Assembly (NCBI RefSeq): GCF_002014965.1
Contig: NZ_MUXT01000008.1
Span: forward strand, 29,347-86,750
From: Moraxella canis
Lineage (GTDB): Bacteria; Pseudomonadota; Gammaproteobacteria; Pseudomonadales; Moraxellaceae
Direction of reading: 5' to 3'
Length of the DNA stretch: 57,404 nucleotides
Shown: one piece after another, positions 8,200 to 16,414 of the stretch
Layout: each line of letters opens with the position of its first letter
Position numbering within the stretch: the stretch's first letter is position 1
The notes under the pieces: generated by a model
The model's database searches: none
The model's input: only the letters and a program-made list of their open reading frames with translations
What the model was told of the DNA's origin: nothing
Made by a program: the position numbers and the translations under genes

Positions 8200-9690
8200 T
8201 TAGGGATTGCGGCGACTAGCTTGTCGCTCAATGGCAAGACTTGGCATGCCATTTTCTTTGAGCCAGACTTGATTGGCTTCTTTGATGGCGCGGATTTCTT
8301 CGTCCATAAAAGCTTGGCTCTTGCCAGGATTTTTCTTATAAGCATAGCCATATAAGAGTGCGCCAATCAAGCACCACACGCCAAAGATAACCCATTCAAC
8401 AGGCGTCAGCGCTGATGGTACCCAAGGCAGATACAGGCTAATCATACCGATGCTGACCAATAAGATGATGACGCCAACCAATTTGCCGGCAGGTACTCTA
8501 AAAGGTCGCACCATGTCAGGCTCTTTAAAGCGTAAATATAAAAACGCTGCTGCCACACAAGTATAAGCAATGACAATGCCCACGCCACCTGCATCTACAA
8601 TCCACACAAGCGTCTTACGACCAAATAATGGTGCCAGTGTCGCCAAACCACCAATCAGCATGATCGCTGTGGCAGGCGTGCCGTATTTTGGATGAATTTT
8701 ACCCAAAAATTCTGGCAACATATGTGATTTTGCCATGGCGTACATCAGGCGGCTGCCGCCAATCAAAAACGCATTCCAGCTGGACAAAATGCCCAAAACA
8801 CCACCAATAATCAGCAATACGCCTGCCCATTTGCTATTCCAAGCATTCACCATCGCATCCGCAGTACCTAGGCTTGAGCTGGCAGCTTGCTCGGCGGATA
8901 ATGTATAGCCCACACTCCAAGCAATCCCCATGTACCACATGATCGCCATGATGAGCGAGACAAACAAAAACAAACCGATCTTAGGACGGCTAAGATCAAT
9001 CTCTTCGGCTGCCTGTGGAATCACATCAAAGCCCACAAACATAAACGGTACCATAATAATCACCGTCATAATGCCTGCTGTACCATTGATAAAGTTTGGT
9101 AAGCCAAGATTATCAAATCTGGCTTCAGGATTGAATAGCAGTGCCCCAACAAACAGCATGATCCCAACCAAAACAATGCCAAATACGGCAAGTTTTTGGA
9201 ACCATGCAGCGACTTCTAAACCACGAACATTCAGCCAAGTGACGATGATGGAACCAAGCATCCCAACTGCCACCCAAGTGGCATAGACATCCCAACCTGC
9301 GATGTTGTACATATAGCCTTGATTAAAATTAGGAATGAGATATTCAACCACAGTCGGTAGGGCAACTGCCTCAAAGGCGACGACAGACAAGTAGCCAAAT
9401 AAAATACTCCATGAACAGATAAAAGAGACATGCACCCCAAAAGCACGATGCGTATAAGTGTGCTCACCACCTGTGATGGGCATACACGCTGCCAATTCAG
9501 CATAAGCCAGCCCAATGAGTAGCACCGCAAGTCCGCCAATGAAAAAAGCAACGACCGCACCAAGCACGCCAGCAGAGCTGACCCAGCCGCCCGCCAGCAC
9601 AACCCAGCCCCAGCCAATCATCGCACCAAAAGCGAGTGCGACGATGTCAATGGTGCTTAAAGATTTACTTAAACCATGTTGATTTGCCAT
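8200..9690 (-). CDS. APC-superfamily amino acid permease
   Basis: A 496-residue inner membrane transporter with about 12 hydrophobic segments. The first helix carries the amino acid-polyamine-organocation signature (AFGAMIGWGWVVLAGGW), and AELAACMPITGGEHTYTHRAFG follows helix 2. AAGGA lies just before the ATG on the minus strand. It lies 151 bases downstream of the aminotransferase gene on the same strand and may be transcribed with it, although hairpins lie between them. Context suggests uptake of the amino acid feeding the island (lysine, 5-aminovalerate or GABA); the sequence does not reveal the substrate. Confidence 0.88.
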   Translation of the reverse strand: MANQHGLSKSLSTIDIVALAFGAMIGWGWVVLAGGWVSSAGVLGAVVAFFIGGLAVLLIGLAYAELAACMPITGGEHTYTHRAFGVHVSFICSWSILFGYLSVVAFEAVALPTVVEYLIPNFNQGYMYNIAGWDVYATWVAVGMLGSIIVTWLNVRGLEVAAWFQKLAVFGIVLVGIMLFVGALLFNPEARFDNLGLPNFINGTAGIMTVIIMVPFMFVGFDVIPQAAEEIDLSRPKIGLFLFVSLIMAIMWYMGIAWSVGYTLSAEQAASSSLGTADAMVNAWNSKWAGVLLIIGGVLGILSSWNAFLIGGSRLMYAMAKSHMLPEFLGKIHPKYGTPATAIMLIGGLATLAPLFGRKTLVWIVDAGGVGIVIAYTCVAAAFLYLRFKEPDMVRPFRVPAGKLVGVIILLVSIGMISLYLPWVPSALTPVEWVIFGVWCLIGALLYGYAYKKNPGKSQAFMDEEIRAIKEANQVWLKENGMPSLAIERQASRRNP

Positions 9691-9726
9691 AAAAAATCCT
9701 TATTTTATGTGAATTTAGCCACTCAA

Positions 9727-9781
9727 AGCCATGATTTTTTATTTGAATGGCTGACATCCAAAATATCACTGATTTTGGATG
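9727..9781. repeat. Two inverted repeats between aminotransferase and permease genes
   Basis: CATCCAAAAT (9755-9764) pairs with ATTTTGGATG (9772-9781), ten perfect pairs and a seven-base loop. AGCCAT (9727-9732) pairs with ATGGCT (9747-9752) around a T-rich loop. On the minus strand the first hairpin met is the ten-pair one, without a clear T-run after it. They may act as an mRNA-stability element or weak attenuator between the two genes. Confidence 0.45.
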
Positions 9782-9841
9782 CCAAGATGTTTTGTGTCAA
9801 ACTTTGCAGTTTGGGTAAGTTTGGCACATCGCTATCAATGC

Positions 9842-11104
9842 TTAGCGCTGAAAAAATTTGCCAATGATTTCAAAAGCTTCCTCCAATACTTCATCTTGAA
9901 TGGTCAAAGGCATCATCACGCGGATGGTATTGAAGTTTGTGCCACAAGATGCCAGTAGTAGCCCCTGCTCAAAGGCATAAGATTTTAGGGCGTTGGTTTG
10001 ATCGACATCAGGATTGCCTTGTTCATCAACGATATCAAAGGCAAGCATGGCGCCCTTATGGCGGATGTGCTGAATCATTGGGCTGTTTAAATTTTCCAAA
10101 AATGCTGACATTTTATTGCCAATGGCTTGACTTTTTTCTAGCAAATTTTCCTCTTTGATGATCTTGATGACTTCCAGTGCTGCCACTGTGCCAAGCGGCG
10201 ACCCAGCGTAAGTGCCGCCCAAGCCGCCGACTTGCGGCGCATCCATGATGTCCGCGCGTCCGATCAGTGCCGAGATGGGAAAACCACCCGCCAGTGCTTT
10301 GGCGCAGGTCATCAAATCTGGCTCAACACCAAGCTGTTCAGCACAAAACAGCGTGCCTGTACGAGCAAAACCGCACTGAACTTCATCAAAAATCAGTACA
10401 ATGCCATGCTCATCACAAATCTTACGCAGTGATTTGGCAAAACTGGGCGTTAGCTGGTGAAAACCGCCTTCGCCTTGGACAGGCTCAATGATGATAGCTG
10501 CCACTTCACTAGGATCGATGTCACATTTAAAGATCATCTCAAGCCCATGCAGCGCCTCTTCTTCGGTGACATGATTTTCTTCACAAGGAAACGGCGCGTG
10601 ATAAATGGACGCAGGCATGGGACCAAAGTTCTTTTTGTAAGGAATGACTTTACCAGTCAAGCCCATCGCAAGCAAAGTGCGCCCATGCCAGCCGCCCTGA
10701 AAAGCAATCACACCATGACGACGCGTCTTAGCGCGCGCCACCTTGACAGCATTTTCCACCGCTTCGGCACCTGTGGTCAATAAAAAGGCTTTTTTGTCGC
10801 CAGAAATGGGGGCAAGCTCACATAATTTTTCGCACAGCTCAACATAGCTTTCATAATTGACAATCTGCGCTGATGTGTGTGAAAAGCGGTCTAATTGAGC
10901 CTTGACAGCTTCGACGATACGCGGATGGCTGTGCCCTGTGTTGAGCACCGAGATGCCACCGATAAAATCAATGTAGCGCTTGCCTTCGACATCCCAAATC
11001 TCACTGTTTTTGGCATGATCGGCAAAGATGGGGAATGCTACGCCAAGCCCTGTGGGTAACACGTTTTGGCGACGGGTGAGTAAAGACTGATTGGTTTGGC
11101 TCAT
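9842..11104 (-). CDS. gabT: PLP-dependent omega-aminotransferase (4-aminobutyrate / 5-aminovalerate)
   Basis: A 420-residue class III aminotransferase that moves the terminal amino group of GABA or 5-aminovalerate to 2-oxoglutarate, yielding the semialdehyde. Seen: DVEGKRYIDFIGGISVLNTGHSHP, TTGAEAVENAVKVAR, the PLP-binding IFDEVQCGFARTG, and the Schiff-base lysine in CAKALAGGFPISALIG. The start at 11104 is chosen because AAGGAAG precedes it on the minus strand; an in-frame ATG at 11152 would place the operator inside the gene. Together with gabD, the CoA-transferase and gcdH this forms the DavT-DavD-glutarate route. Confidence 0.93.
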   Translation of the reverse strand: MSQTNQSLLTRRQNVLPTGLGVAFPIFADHAKNSEIWDVEGKRYIDFIGGISVLNTGHSHPRIVEAVKAQLDRFSHTSAQIVNYESYVELCEKLCELAPISGDKKAFLLTTGAEAVENAVKVARAKTRRHGVIAFQGGWHGRTLLAMGLTGKVIPYKKNFGPMPASIYHAPFPCEENHVTEEEALHGLEMIFKCDIDPSEVAAIIIEPVQGEGGFHQLTPSFAKSLRKICDEHGIVLIFDEVQCGFARTGTLFCAEQLGVEPDLMTCAKALAGGFPISALIGRADIMDAPQVGGLGGTYAGSPLGTVAALEVIKIIKEENLLEKSQAIGNKMSAFLENLNSPMIQHIRHKGAMLAFDIVDEQGNPDVDQTNALKSYAFEQGLLLASCGTNFNTIRVMMPLTIQDEVLEEAFEIIGKFFQR

Positions 11105-11134
11105 AGGACTTCCTTTTGTTCCAGTGGGTGATAT

Positions 11135-11177
11135 GTTCTTTATACTGAACATTTGTTCTTGATATGGAATGAGTATA
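11135..11177 (-). promoter_or_regulatory. Composite operator and -10 box of the aminotransferase gene
   Basis: Plus-strand elements GTTCTTTATACTGAAC (11135-11150) and GTTCTTGATATGGAAT (11155-11170), starts 20 bases apart, as at 2811 and 6418. On the minus strand a likely -10 box TATACT (plus positions 11172-11177) lies one base before the operator, and the start codon is 31 bases after it. Confidence 0.75.
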
Positions 11178-11292
11178 TCAAACCATATTTTTTAAGGCTT
11201 GGCAACCGATTTTGATAAATTTTTGGCTTTTTTGACGGATGACTGATCAAAAATAAGCTAATGCATAAACCAATCTACAACTATCGAATAAT

Positions 11293-11327
11293 CATAAAAA
11301 ATCGCCAAGCAACTTTGGCTTGGCGAT
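11293..11327 (-). terminator. Terminator after the Nramp-related transporter gene
   Basis: Arms ATCGCCAAGC (11301-11310) and GCTTGGCGAT (11318-11327), ten perfect pairs; on the minus strand it runs into a T-rich tail. Confidence 0.8.
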
Positions 11328-11350
11328 CGCTTGGGGTAAGATGGATAAAT

Positions 11351-12601
11351 TTAGCCAATGATACCAAAAAATTGCAATAAAAACAGTATGGTAAAGCCTG
11401 TCAAAAACACAATGCCTGCCAGCGCATACCATTTCATGGTGGTGCTCAGATGACCTTCTTTTTTGACCAAAGAGTAATTCAAATAGGCAAAAATCGGTGC
11501 GGTCACAAATGCTGAAATCATGGCAAATTTGAGCAGTGCCGCCATTTGACCTAAGAAGAATGCGATCAAGCCATAGCCTGCCACAATCGTGAATGCAGTC
11601 CATTTGGCGACATATTTTTCGGTGTCGGCTGTGGTGTTGGTCAAAATCAGCGATAGGCTTTCTGAATTGGTACGACCATAGCCGTCAGCACAGGTGATGA
11701 CTGTGCCATACATGCATAAAAAGGCGATCGCAGCGACCAGCATTTTTGACCAGCTGCCGATGGTTTCAGTGTACATATTGATCAGCTGTGGCACATAAGC
11801 GCCGCCTTGCATCGCGATCTCAGTGCCTGTGCCATATTGTACAAATACGCCAAGCGCCAAAAATAGCACTGCCAAGATCGCTGAAGTAAAGTAGCCAACA
11901 TTAAAATCGACAAAACCCTGAAAACGGCTGGTATGATCGGTGCGAATTTTCTTGGAAGTCCACACCGAAGTGATGGCAGAAAACTCAAGCGGCGCCGGCA
12001 TCCAGCCCATGAGTGCGACAATGAATCCAAGAGCCGCCAAATTCCAAGGTGAGGCAGGCATAAAGTCGGCTGCCATGGCAGAAGGCTTGCCTGCAGCGAT
12101 AAATACAGCTGCCACAGTTGCCACTGTCAATGAGGCGATGATCCACTTGGTTAAGCCATCCAAAAAGCGATAATGACCTGCAAATAACAGCACCCATGCA
12201 GTGACCATCACGATGCCTGAAAGCGCAAGCGTGTTTAGTTCCCAAGGTAAAATCTGCCCTAAGATCACCGCACAAAGCAGCGCCACCGCGCCTGTACTGA
12301 TGATGCCCGAAATGATACACAAGACAAAAAATGCCCAAAGATACACGCGTGAGATTTTGGCATAGCCTGCCACTAGGCTATTACCTGTTGAGTAGGCGTA
12401 TTCTGTGCCAAAACGATAAAACGGATATTTAAAAAAATTGGCAAGAATGATCATAATCGCAAGCTGCCATCCGTATAAAGCACCTGCTTGTGTCGAGGCG
12501 ACCAAATGTGAGCCGCCGATGGCAGCAGAAGCCATCAAAATACCAGGTCCAAATGAGCGCCAAGTCAATTTATGGCTTTGGTTTAGGGTTGTATCAGTCA
12601 T
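11351..12601 (-). CDS. Nramp-related transporter lacking the canonical metal-site motifs
   Basis: A 416-residue membrane protein with about 11 hydrophobic segments and overall Nramp-like layout: GPGILMAS at the start of helix 1, then AIGGSH where classical Mn/Fe transporters have a DPGN site, and GWMPAPLEFS where they have an MPH motif in helix 6. Both metal-coordinating motifs are therefore replaced, so manganese or iron transport should not be assumed; Nramp-related proteins with altered sites are known to carry other substrates. The ATG at 12601 is preferred over an upstream in-frame start at 12679, which would add 26 residues of non-membrane character. Its neighbours give no clue to function. 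Confidence 0.75.
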   Translation of the reverse strand: MTDTTLNQSHKLTWRSFGPGILMASAAIGGSHLVASTQAGALYGWQLAIMIILANFFKYPFYRFGTEYAYSTGNSLVAGYAKISRVYLWAFFVLCIISGIISTGAVALLCAVILGQILPWELNTLALSGIVMVTAWVLLFAGHYRFLDGLTKWIIASLTVATVAAVFIAAGKPSAMAADFMPASPWNLAALGFIVALMGWMPAPLEFSAITSVWTSKKIRTDHTSRFQGFVDFNVGYFTSAILAVLFLALGVFVQYGTGTEIAMQGGAYVPQLINMYTETIGSWSKMLVAAIAFLCMYGTVITCADGYGRTNSESLSLILTNTTADTEKYVAKWTAFTIVAGYGLIAFFLGQMAALLKFAMISAFVTAPIFAYLNYSLVKKEGHLSTTMKWYALAGIVFLTGFTILFLLQFFGIIG

Positions 12602-12856
12602 AAGTTCATACTCAAAAAGGTTCAAACATCGCAGCTGCTGTGTTTTATGAAAGCCTGCCAAGACGTACAAGTACTGCAAAGATTACTTGATAAAAGATTA
12701 CAATTTGCGACAGATTAGCACAATCAAGCATGATGAAACAACCAAAATTTCAGGAATAATCCTTATAACCACGCAATGACACCCATAAAACGGTGCAAAA
12801 ACCTAAAAAATATGGCAAAATAACTGATTTACTAAATATTTAGCCGAAATAAATTT

Positions 12857-13936
12857 ATGAAAGAATCTTTACGCCACCGCTTGGATCAAATGGTTGATCG
12901 TTTTGAAGAAGTGACCGCGCTTTTGTCAGATCCTGACACCATCAGCGATAATAAAAAGTTTCGTGAGCTGTCTATGGAGCACAGCGATCTGTCTGAGATC
13001 ACCGCTGCTTGGAAGGACTTTTTGCAAGCAGAAGCAGACTTACAAACTGCCAACGAGCTTTTGAATGATCCTGATATGAAGGAAATGGCGCTTGACGAGA
13101 TCGAGACGGCGCGTGCAAGCATTGAGACGCTTGAGGAGGCGCTCAATGTGATGATGCTACCCAAAGATCCCAATGATAAGGCGACGGCATTTTTGGAGAT
13201 TCGCGCGGGTACAGGCGGTGATGAGGCGGCGATTTTTTCGGGCGATTTGTTTCGTATGTATCAAAAATTTGCGCAATCTCAAGGCTGGCAAGTCGAAGTG
13301 CTCTCAGCCAATGAAGGCGAACATGGCGGCTATAAAGAAATCATCAGCCGAGTCTCTGGCGTGGGCGTGTACGGTAAATTGAAATTTGAAAGCGGCGCGC
13401 ACCGCGTACAGCGCGTCCCTGCTACTGAATCTCAAGGGCGCGTGCATACTTCGGCGTGTACGGTTGCGGTGATGCCTGAGGTTGAGATTGATGATAGTGT
13501 GGAGATTAACCCAAGTGATTTGCGGATTGATACATATCGCTCAAGCGGTGCAGGTGGTCAGCACGTAAACACGACGGATTCGGCGGTGCGTATCACGCAT
13601 ATCCCAACAGGGGTGGTGGCTGAATGCCAACAAGAGCGTAGTCAGCACGCCAATAAAGAAAAAGCCATGAAAATGTTGGTGGCGCGCATTCAGCAAGCCA
13701 AAGTGCAAGCCCAAATTGACGCCACCAGTGATATGAGGCGTAATCTCGTTGGCTCTGGCGATCGCTCTGAGCGCATTCGCACCTACAATTTCCCCCAAGG
13801 GCGTATGACCGATCACCGCATCAATCTGACTTTATATAAGCTTGATGCGATTATGGAAGGGGATTTGACCGAGCTTTTGGACAGCTTATTACGCGAGCAT
13901 CAGGCAGATCTGATGGCAAGTGTGGGTGCGGATTGA
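12857..13936 (+). CDS. prfA: Peptide chain release factor 1
   Basis: A 359-residue class I release factor that reads UAA and UAG stop codons and triggers hydrolysis of peptidyl-tRNA. The RF1 stop-codon tripeptide PAT is at residues 188-190 and the universal GGQ at 233-235 ([17 protein letters not shown]). Length and order of segments match the family throughout. The next gene starts on the last base of its stop codon (TGATG), so the two are translationally coupled. In many bacteria prmC follows prfA; here it does not. Confidence 0.98.
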   Translation: MKESLRHRLDQMVDRFEEVTALLSDPDTISDNKKFRELSMEHSDLSEITAAWKDFLQAEADLQTANELLNDPDMKEMALDEIETARASIETLEEALNVMMLPKDPNDKATAFLEIRAGTGGDEAAIFSGDLFRMYQKFAQSQGWQVEVLSANEGEHGGYKEIISRVSGVGVYGKLKFESGAHRVQRVPATESQGRVHTSACTVAVMPEVEIDDSVEINPSDLRIDTYRSSGAGGQHVNTTDSAVRITHIPTGVVAECQQERSQHANKEKAMKMLVARIQQAKVQAQIDATSDMRRNLVGSGDRSERIRTYNFPQGRMTDHRINLTLYKLDAIMEGDLTELLDSLLREHQADLMASVGAD

Positions 13937-14325
13937 TGTCCCAAATCAAGATTTATGCACATAAAGCACTGATTGAGCAAAAAAGACAACTTGTTAGTGA
14001 TGCCATTCACCGCGCTTTGGTTGATGCTTTAGCATACCCTGCCCAAAAGCGTTTTCAGCGGTTCATTGCTTTGGATGCTCAGGATTTTATTTATCCAGAT
14101 GATAGAAGTGATGACTATATTATCATTGAGGTTTCGATGTTTGTGGGCAGAAGTGTGGCTGCTAAGAAGCGTTTCATTCAGCTGATTTTTGAGTATTTAT
14201 CTAAAGAGTGCCAAATCTGCCCCCAAGATGTGGAAATAACCATTTTTGAGACACCTAAAGAAAATTGGGGTATCCGTGGCAAACCAGCGGATGAATTATT
14301 TTTAAACTATCAAGTTGAGGTTTAA
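13936..14325 (+). CDS. Tautomerase-superfamily-like protein without N-terminal proline
   Basis: A 129-residue small protein whose pattern (MxQIKIY at the start, then ISMFxGRS-like EVSMFVGRSVAAKKRFIQLIF, then VEITIFETPKENWGIRGKPADE) resembles the tautomerase/4-oxalocrotonate tautomerase-like proteins of Acinetobacter and Pseudomonas. Those start Met-Pro, and the freed proline is the catalytic base. Here the second residue is serine (TCC, one base from CCC). The ATG overlaps the prfA stop codon, which makes the start firm. Either the protein is catalytically altered or it is not a tautomerase in function. A terminator follows. Confidence 0.7.
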   Translation: MSQIKIYAHKALIEQKRQLVSDAIHRALVDALAYPAQKRFQRFIALDAQDFIYPDDRSDDYIIIEVSMFVGRSVAAKKRFIQLIFEYLSKECQICPQDVEITIFETPKENWGIRGKPADELFLNYQVEV

Positions 14326-14336
14326 ATGTGACGAAT

Positions 14337-14374
14337 AAAAACCTGCTAATCAAATATGATTGCAGGTTTTTTGG
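14337..14374. terminator. Terminator between the tautomerase-like gene and nadC
   Basis: Arms AAAAACCTGC (14337-14346) and GCAGGTTTTT (14362-14371), ten perfect pairs, T-run on the plus side and A-run on the other, so it can work in both directions between convergent genes. Confidence 0.85.
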
Positions 14375-14387
14375 ATGTTTTAGACCA

Positions 14388-15245
14388 TTAATCCAAAAAA
14401 TCCAAACCGATATCGTGATTGATGACGCTGTGGGTCAGATAGCCCAAAGCAATATAATCCACACCGCATTCGGCGACAGCGCGCAAGCGATCAAATGTAA
14501 TACCGCCTGAGGCTTCGGTCTTGGCTTTGCCTTGGCACAGCTTGACCGCCTGTTTTAGCGTGTCATTATCCATATTATCAAGCAAAACAAATTCAGCGCC
14601 CGCATCCAAGGCTGCTTCAAGCTGTGCGATGGTATCCACTTCAACTTCGATGGGGATCAGATGACCTGCCGCAGCTTTGGCATGTGTTAGCGTTTGCTTA
14701 AGGGTGCCTGAATAGATCAAGTGATTATCTTTGATTAATATGGCATCATCAAGACCCAAGCGATGATTACAGCCGCCCCCTGCACGTACGGCATATTTTT
14801 GAAGATTTCTTAAAAGAGGCGTGGTTTTACGTGTGCAGGTAATTTTGGCTTGAGTGTGCGATACTTGAGCGACCGCTTTGGCTGTCATGCTGGCGATACC
14901 GCTTAAGTGCGTCAAAAAATTTAGCGCTGTCCGTTCGGCTTGGAGTAAGGCTTGGGTATTGCCCGACACATGAGCCAGCACTTGACCTGGCTTGATCATA
15001 TCCCCATCCGATGCCTGAATATTAAAGGTGATTGATTTATCACTACATTCAAATGCCAGTCGTGCCAAATCCATCCCTGCCAATACGCCTGTATCTCGGC
15101 TGACGATGGCAAGATTTGCTGTGCTGCTTTTGTCGATGACGGCAGCTGAGGTGATGTCGCCGCGTCGTCCCAGATCTTCCAAAAGTGCCGCCTGAACTGT
15201 GGGTATGAGCAGGGCATCCGGCAGCGCAAATAATGGCGTTTTCAT
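14388..15245 (-). CDS. nadC: Nicotinate-nucleotide pyrophosphorylase (quinolinate phosphoribosyltransferase)
   Basis: A 285-residue enzyme that turns quinolinate and PRPP into nicotinate mononucleotide, the third step of de novo NAD synthesis. Visible family segments are EDLGRRGDITS near the start, ERTALNFLTHLSGIA, the TRKTTPLLRNLQKYAVRAGGGCNHRLGLDDAILIKDNH region that binds substrates, and EASGGI. It lies 22 bases downstream of nrtR on the same strand and so is probably co-transcribed from the nrtR promoter, while nadA and nadB run the other way. Confidence 0.97.
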   Translation of the reverse strand: MKTPLFALPDALLIPTVQAALLEDLGRRGDITSAAVIDKSSTANLAIVSRDTGVLAGMDLARLAFECSDKSITFNIQASDGDMIKPGQVLAHVSGNTQALLQAERTALNFLTHLSGIASMTAKAVAQVSHTQAKITCTRKTTPLLRNLQKYAVRAGGGCNHRLGLDDAILIKDNHLIYSGTLKQTLTHAKAAAGHLIPIEVEVDTIAQLEAALDAGAEFVLLDNMDNDTLKQAVKLCQGKAKTEASGGITFDRLRAVAECGVDYIALGYLTHSVINHDIGLDFLD

Positions 15246-15267
15246 GAAGTTATCCTTATATGATCAA

Positions 15268-16203
15268 TCATTTACTCACGGGCAGGCGAGTATTAGACAG
15301 CAAGCGCTCAAGTAGCACGGTGTCCCTGAATCGGTAAAGCTGTGCTGGGCGACCGCGCTCATGCGCAAACCTGCCTTCGATGGCTTCTATCAGATTCTGC
15401 TGCTGAACTTGCCTGCGAAAATTTTGTTTATGGAGTTCTTGACCTGATAATGCTTCGACGCTTTTTTGGAGCTGAAGTAGGGTAAATTCATCCGCCATGA
15501 GCTCAAAAATAACAGGGCGATATTTTATCTTGGCACGCAGTCTGGCGAGCGCTGTCGCCAATACACGGCGATGGCTGTGCTGCATATGCCGACCAGTATG
15601 GCGAAGCTCAAAATTTGGGTTTTGCCAAGGCGATTCGGCAACTAAGCCTGTCTCATAGAGCAGCTCATAGCGCAGCAGCACCTGTTCTTCTGACCATGTA
15701 TAAGGCGACAAACCCCAGCAAAGCTGTACGCGTCTTAGGCGTTCTTGGCGTTCTTGGGCATCGTTGCCAGCATCCACCCATGCATACAGACCTGCCAAAA
15801 TCTTGGTAGGCTCACTGCTATTGCGCCGATCTTCCCATGGAAAATAATCATACCAATCCTGCCAGGTGGCATCAGGATTTAGGCTGTGTTCTGTGGCTTC
15901 TTTGACCAGCCCAAGATAGCTGACATACAAAATGGGCATTCCTTGAGCATTTTTACGCTCACCATCCACAAAAGTATAAAGCTGTTCAACATAGCCCATG
16001 GGCTGGGTGGTCTGACTGCGCACCCAGTCTTTCACGCCAGCTTGAAGCGAATGATGGATGGGCGTCAGCTGACCACTGGGAAGTTTGGCGCCGCCACAGA
16101 CCGTCAGCACCCGAGGTCTATGGTCGGTCACAGCCGTCAAAACGGTCACCAGTTCAACCAAGCCATCATCTGGAAAGGTATTGGGCGATGAATGTACGCT
16201 CAT
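15268..16203 (-). CDS. nrtR: NrtR-type Nudix-related transcriptional regulator of NAD biosynthesis
   Basis: A 311-residue protein with an N-terminal Nudix-like domain (VLTAVTDHRPRVLTV near residue 20, LYTFVDGER, ILYVSYLGLV) and a C-terminal winged helix of the NrtR family (FELMADEFTLLQLQKSVEAL, then LHKQNFRRQVQ and GRPAQLYRFR). The Nudix box is degenerate, as in NrtR, where the domain senses ADP-ribose instead of hydrolysing it. It is divergent from nadA and adjacent to nadC. Two 21-base palindromes lie between nrtR and nadA. NrtR is known to repress NAD synthesis or salvage genes. The length is greater than the usual about 220-240 residues because of a longer linker and N-terminus. Confidence 0.9.
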   Translation of the reverse strand: MSVHSSPNTFPDDGLVELVTVLTAVTDHRPRVLTVCGGAKLPSGQLTPIHHSLQAGVKDWVRSQTTQPMGYVEQLYTFVDGERKNAQGMPILYVSYLGLVKEATEHSLNPDATWQDWYDYFPWEDRRNSSEPTKILAGLYAWVDAGNDAQERQERLRRVQLCWGLSPYTWSEEQVLLRYELLYETGLVAESPWQNPNFELRHTGRHMQHSHRRVLATALARLRAKIKYRPVIFELMADEFTLLQLQKSVEALSGQELHKQNFRRQVQQQNLIEAIEGRFAHERGRPAQLYRFRDTVLLERLLSNTRLPVSK

Positions 16204-16309
16204 AATTAAAAGTCATTGAAAAATCATCATTTTAAAAAAAATCTGACTGACTTTCAATGGACTTTTTATGACAAAACCCTTCAAAAAACGACGCATTGTC
16301 AAAAACTGC

Positions 16310-16337
16310 TTTACATTATACTCAAAATGAGCATAAT
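16310..16337 (+). promoter_or_regulatory. nadA promoter
   Basis: -35 box TTTACA (16310-16315), 16-base spacing, -10 box CATAAT (16332-16337). The first palindrome (16316-16336) fills the spacer. Confidence 0.6.
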
Positions 16338-16344
16338 ATGTCAA
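16315..16344 (-). promoter_or_regulatory. nrtR-nadC promoter
   Basis: On the minus strand TTGACA (plus 16339-16344), 18-base spacing, TATAAT (plus 16315-16320): both boxes match consensus. It overlaps the divergent nadA promoter almost completely, and the first palindrome lies across it. Confidence 0.7.
16316..16336. promoter_or_regulatory. NrtR operator 1 (21-base palindrome)
   Basis: Core ATACTCAAAATGAGCATAA; the arms TTAT-n-CTCA and TGAG-n-ATAA are symmetric around AAA with one mismatch. It lies in the spacers of both divergent promoters. Confidence 0.8.
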
Positions 16345-16346
16345 AC

Positions 16347-16367
16347 TAATACTCAAAATGAGCATAA
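16347..16367. promoter_or_regulatory. NrtR operator 2 (second copy of the palindrome)
   Basis: The same 19-base core, ATACTCAAAATGAGCATAA, is repeated 31 bases downstream, about three helical turns, so two regulator dimers could lie on the same face of the DNA. Confidence 0.78.
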
Positions 16368-16414
16368 ATAATTTGAATGGCCATGTGGGTTAGAGGGTGT
16401 AAAAGGAGGTTATG

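Noticed and set aside
11105..11152. Longer start for the aminotransferase
   Set aside because: It would place part of the operator inside the gene and has no ribosome site; ATG at 11104 is preceded by AAGGAAG.
11292..11603. Open minus-strand frame over the end of the Nramp-related gene
   Set aside because: Out-of-frame shadow of the transporter gene, without family resemblance.
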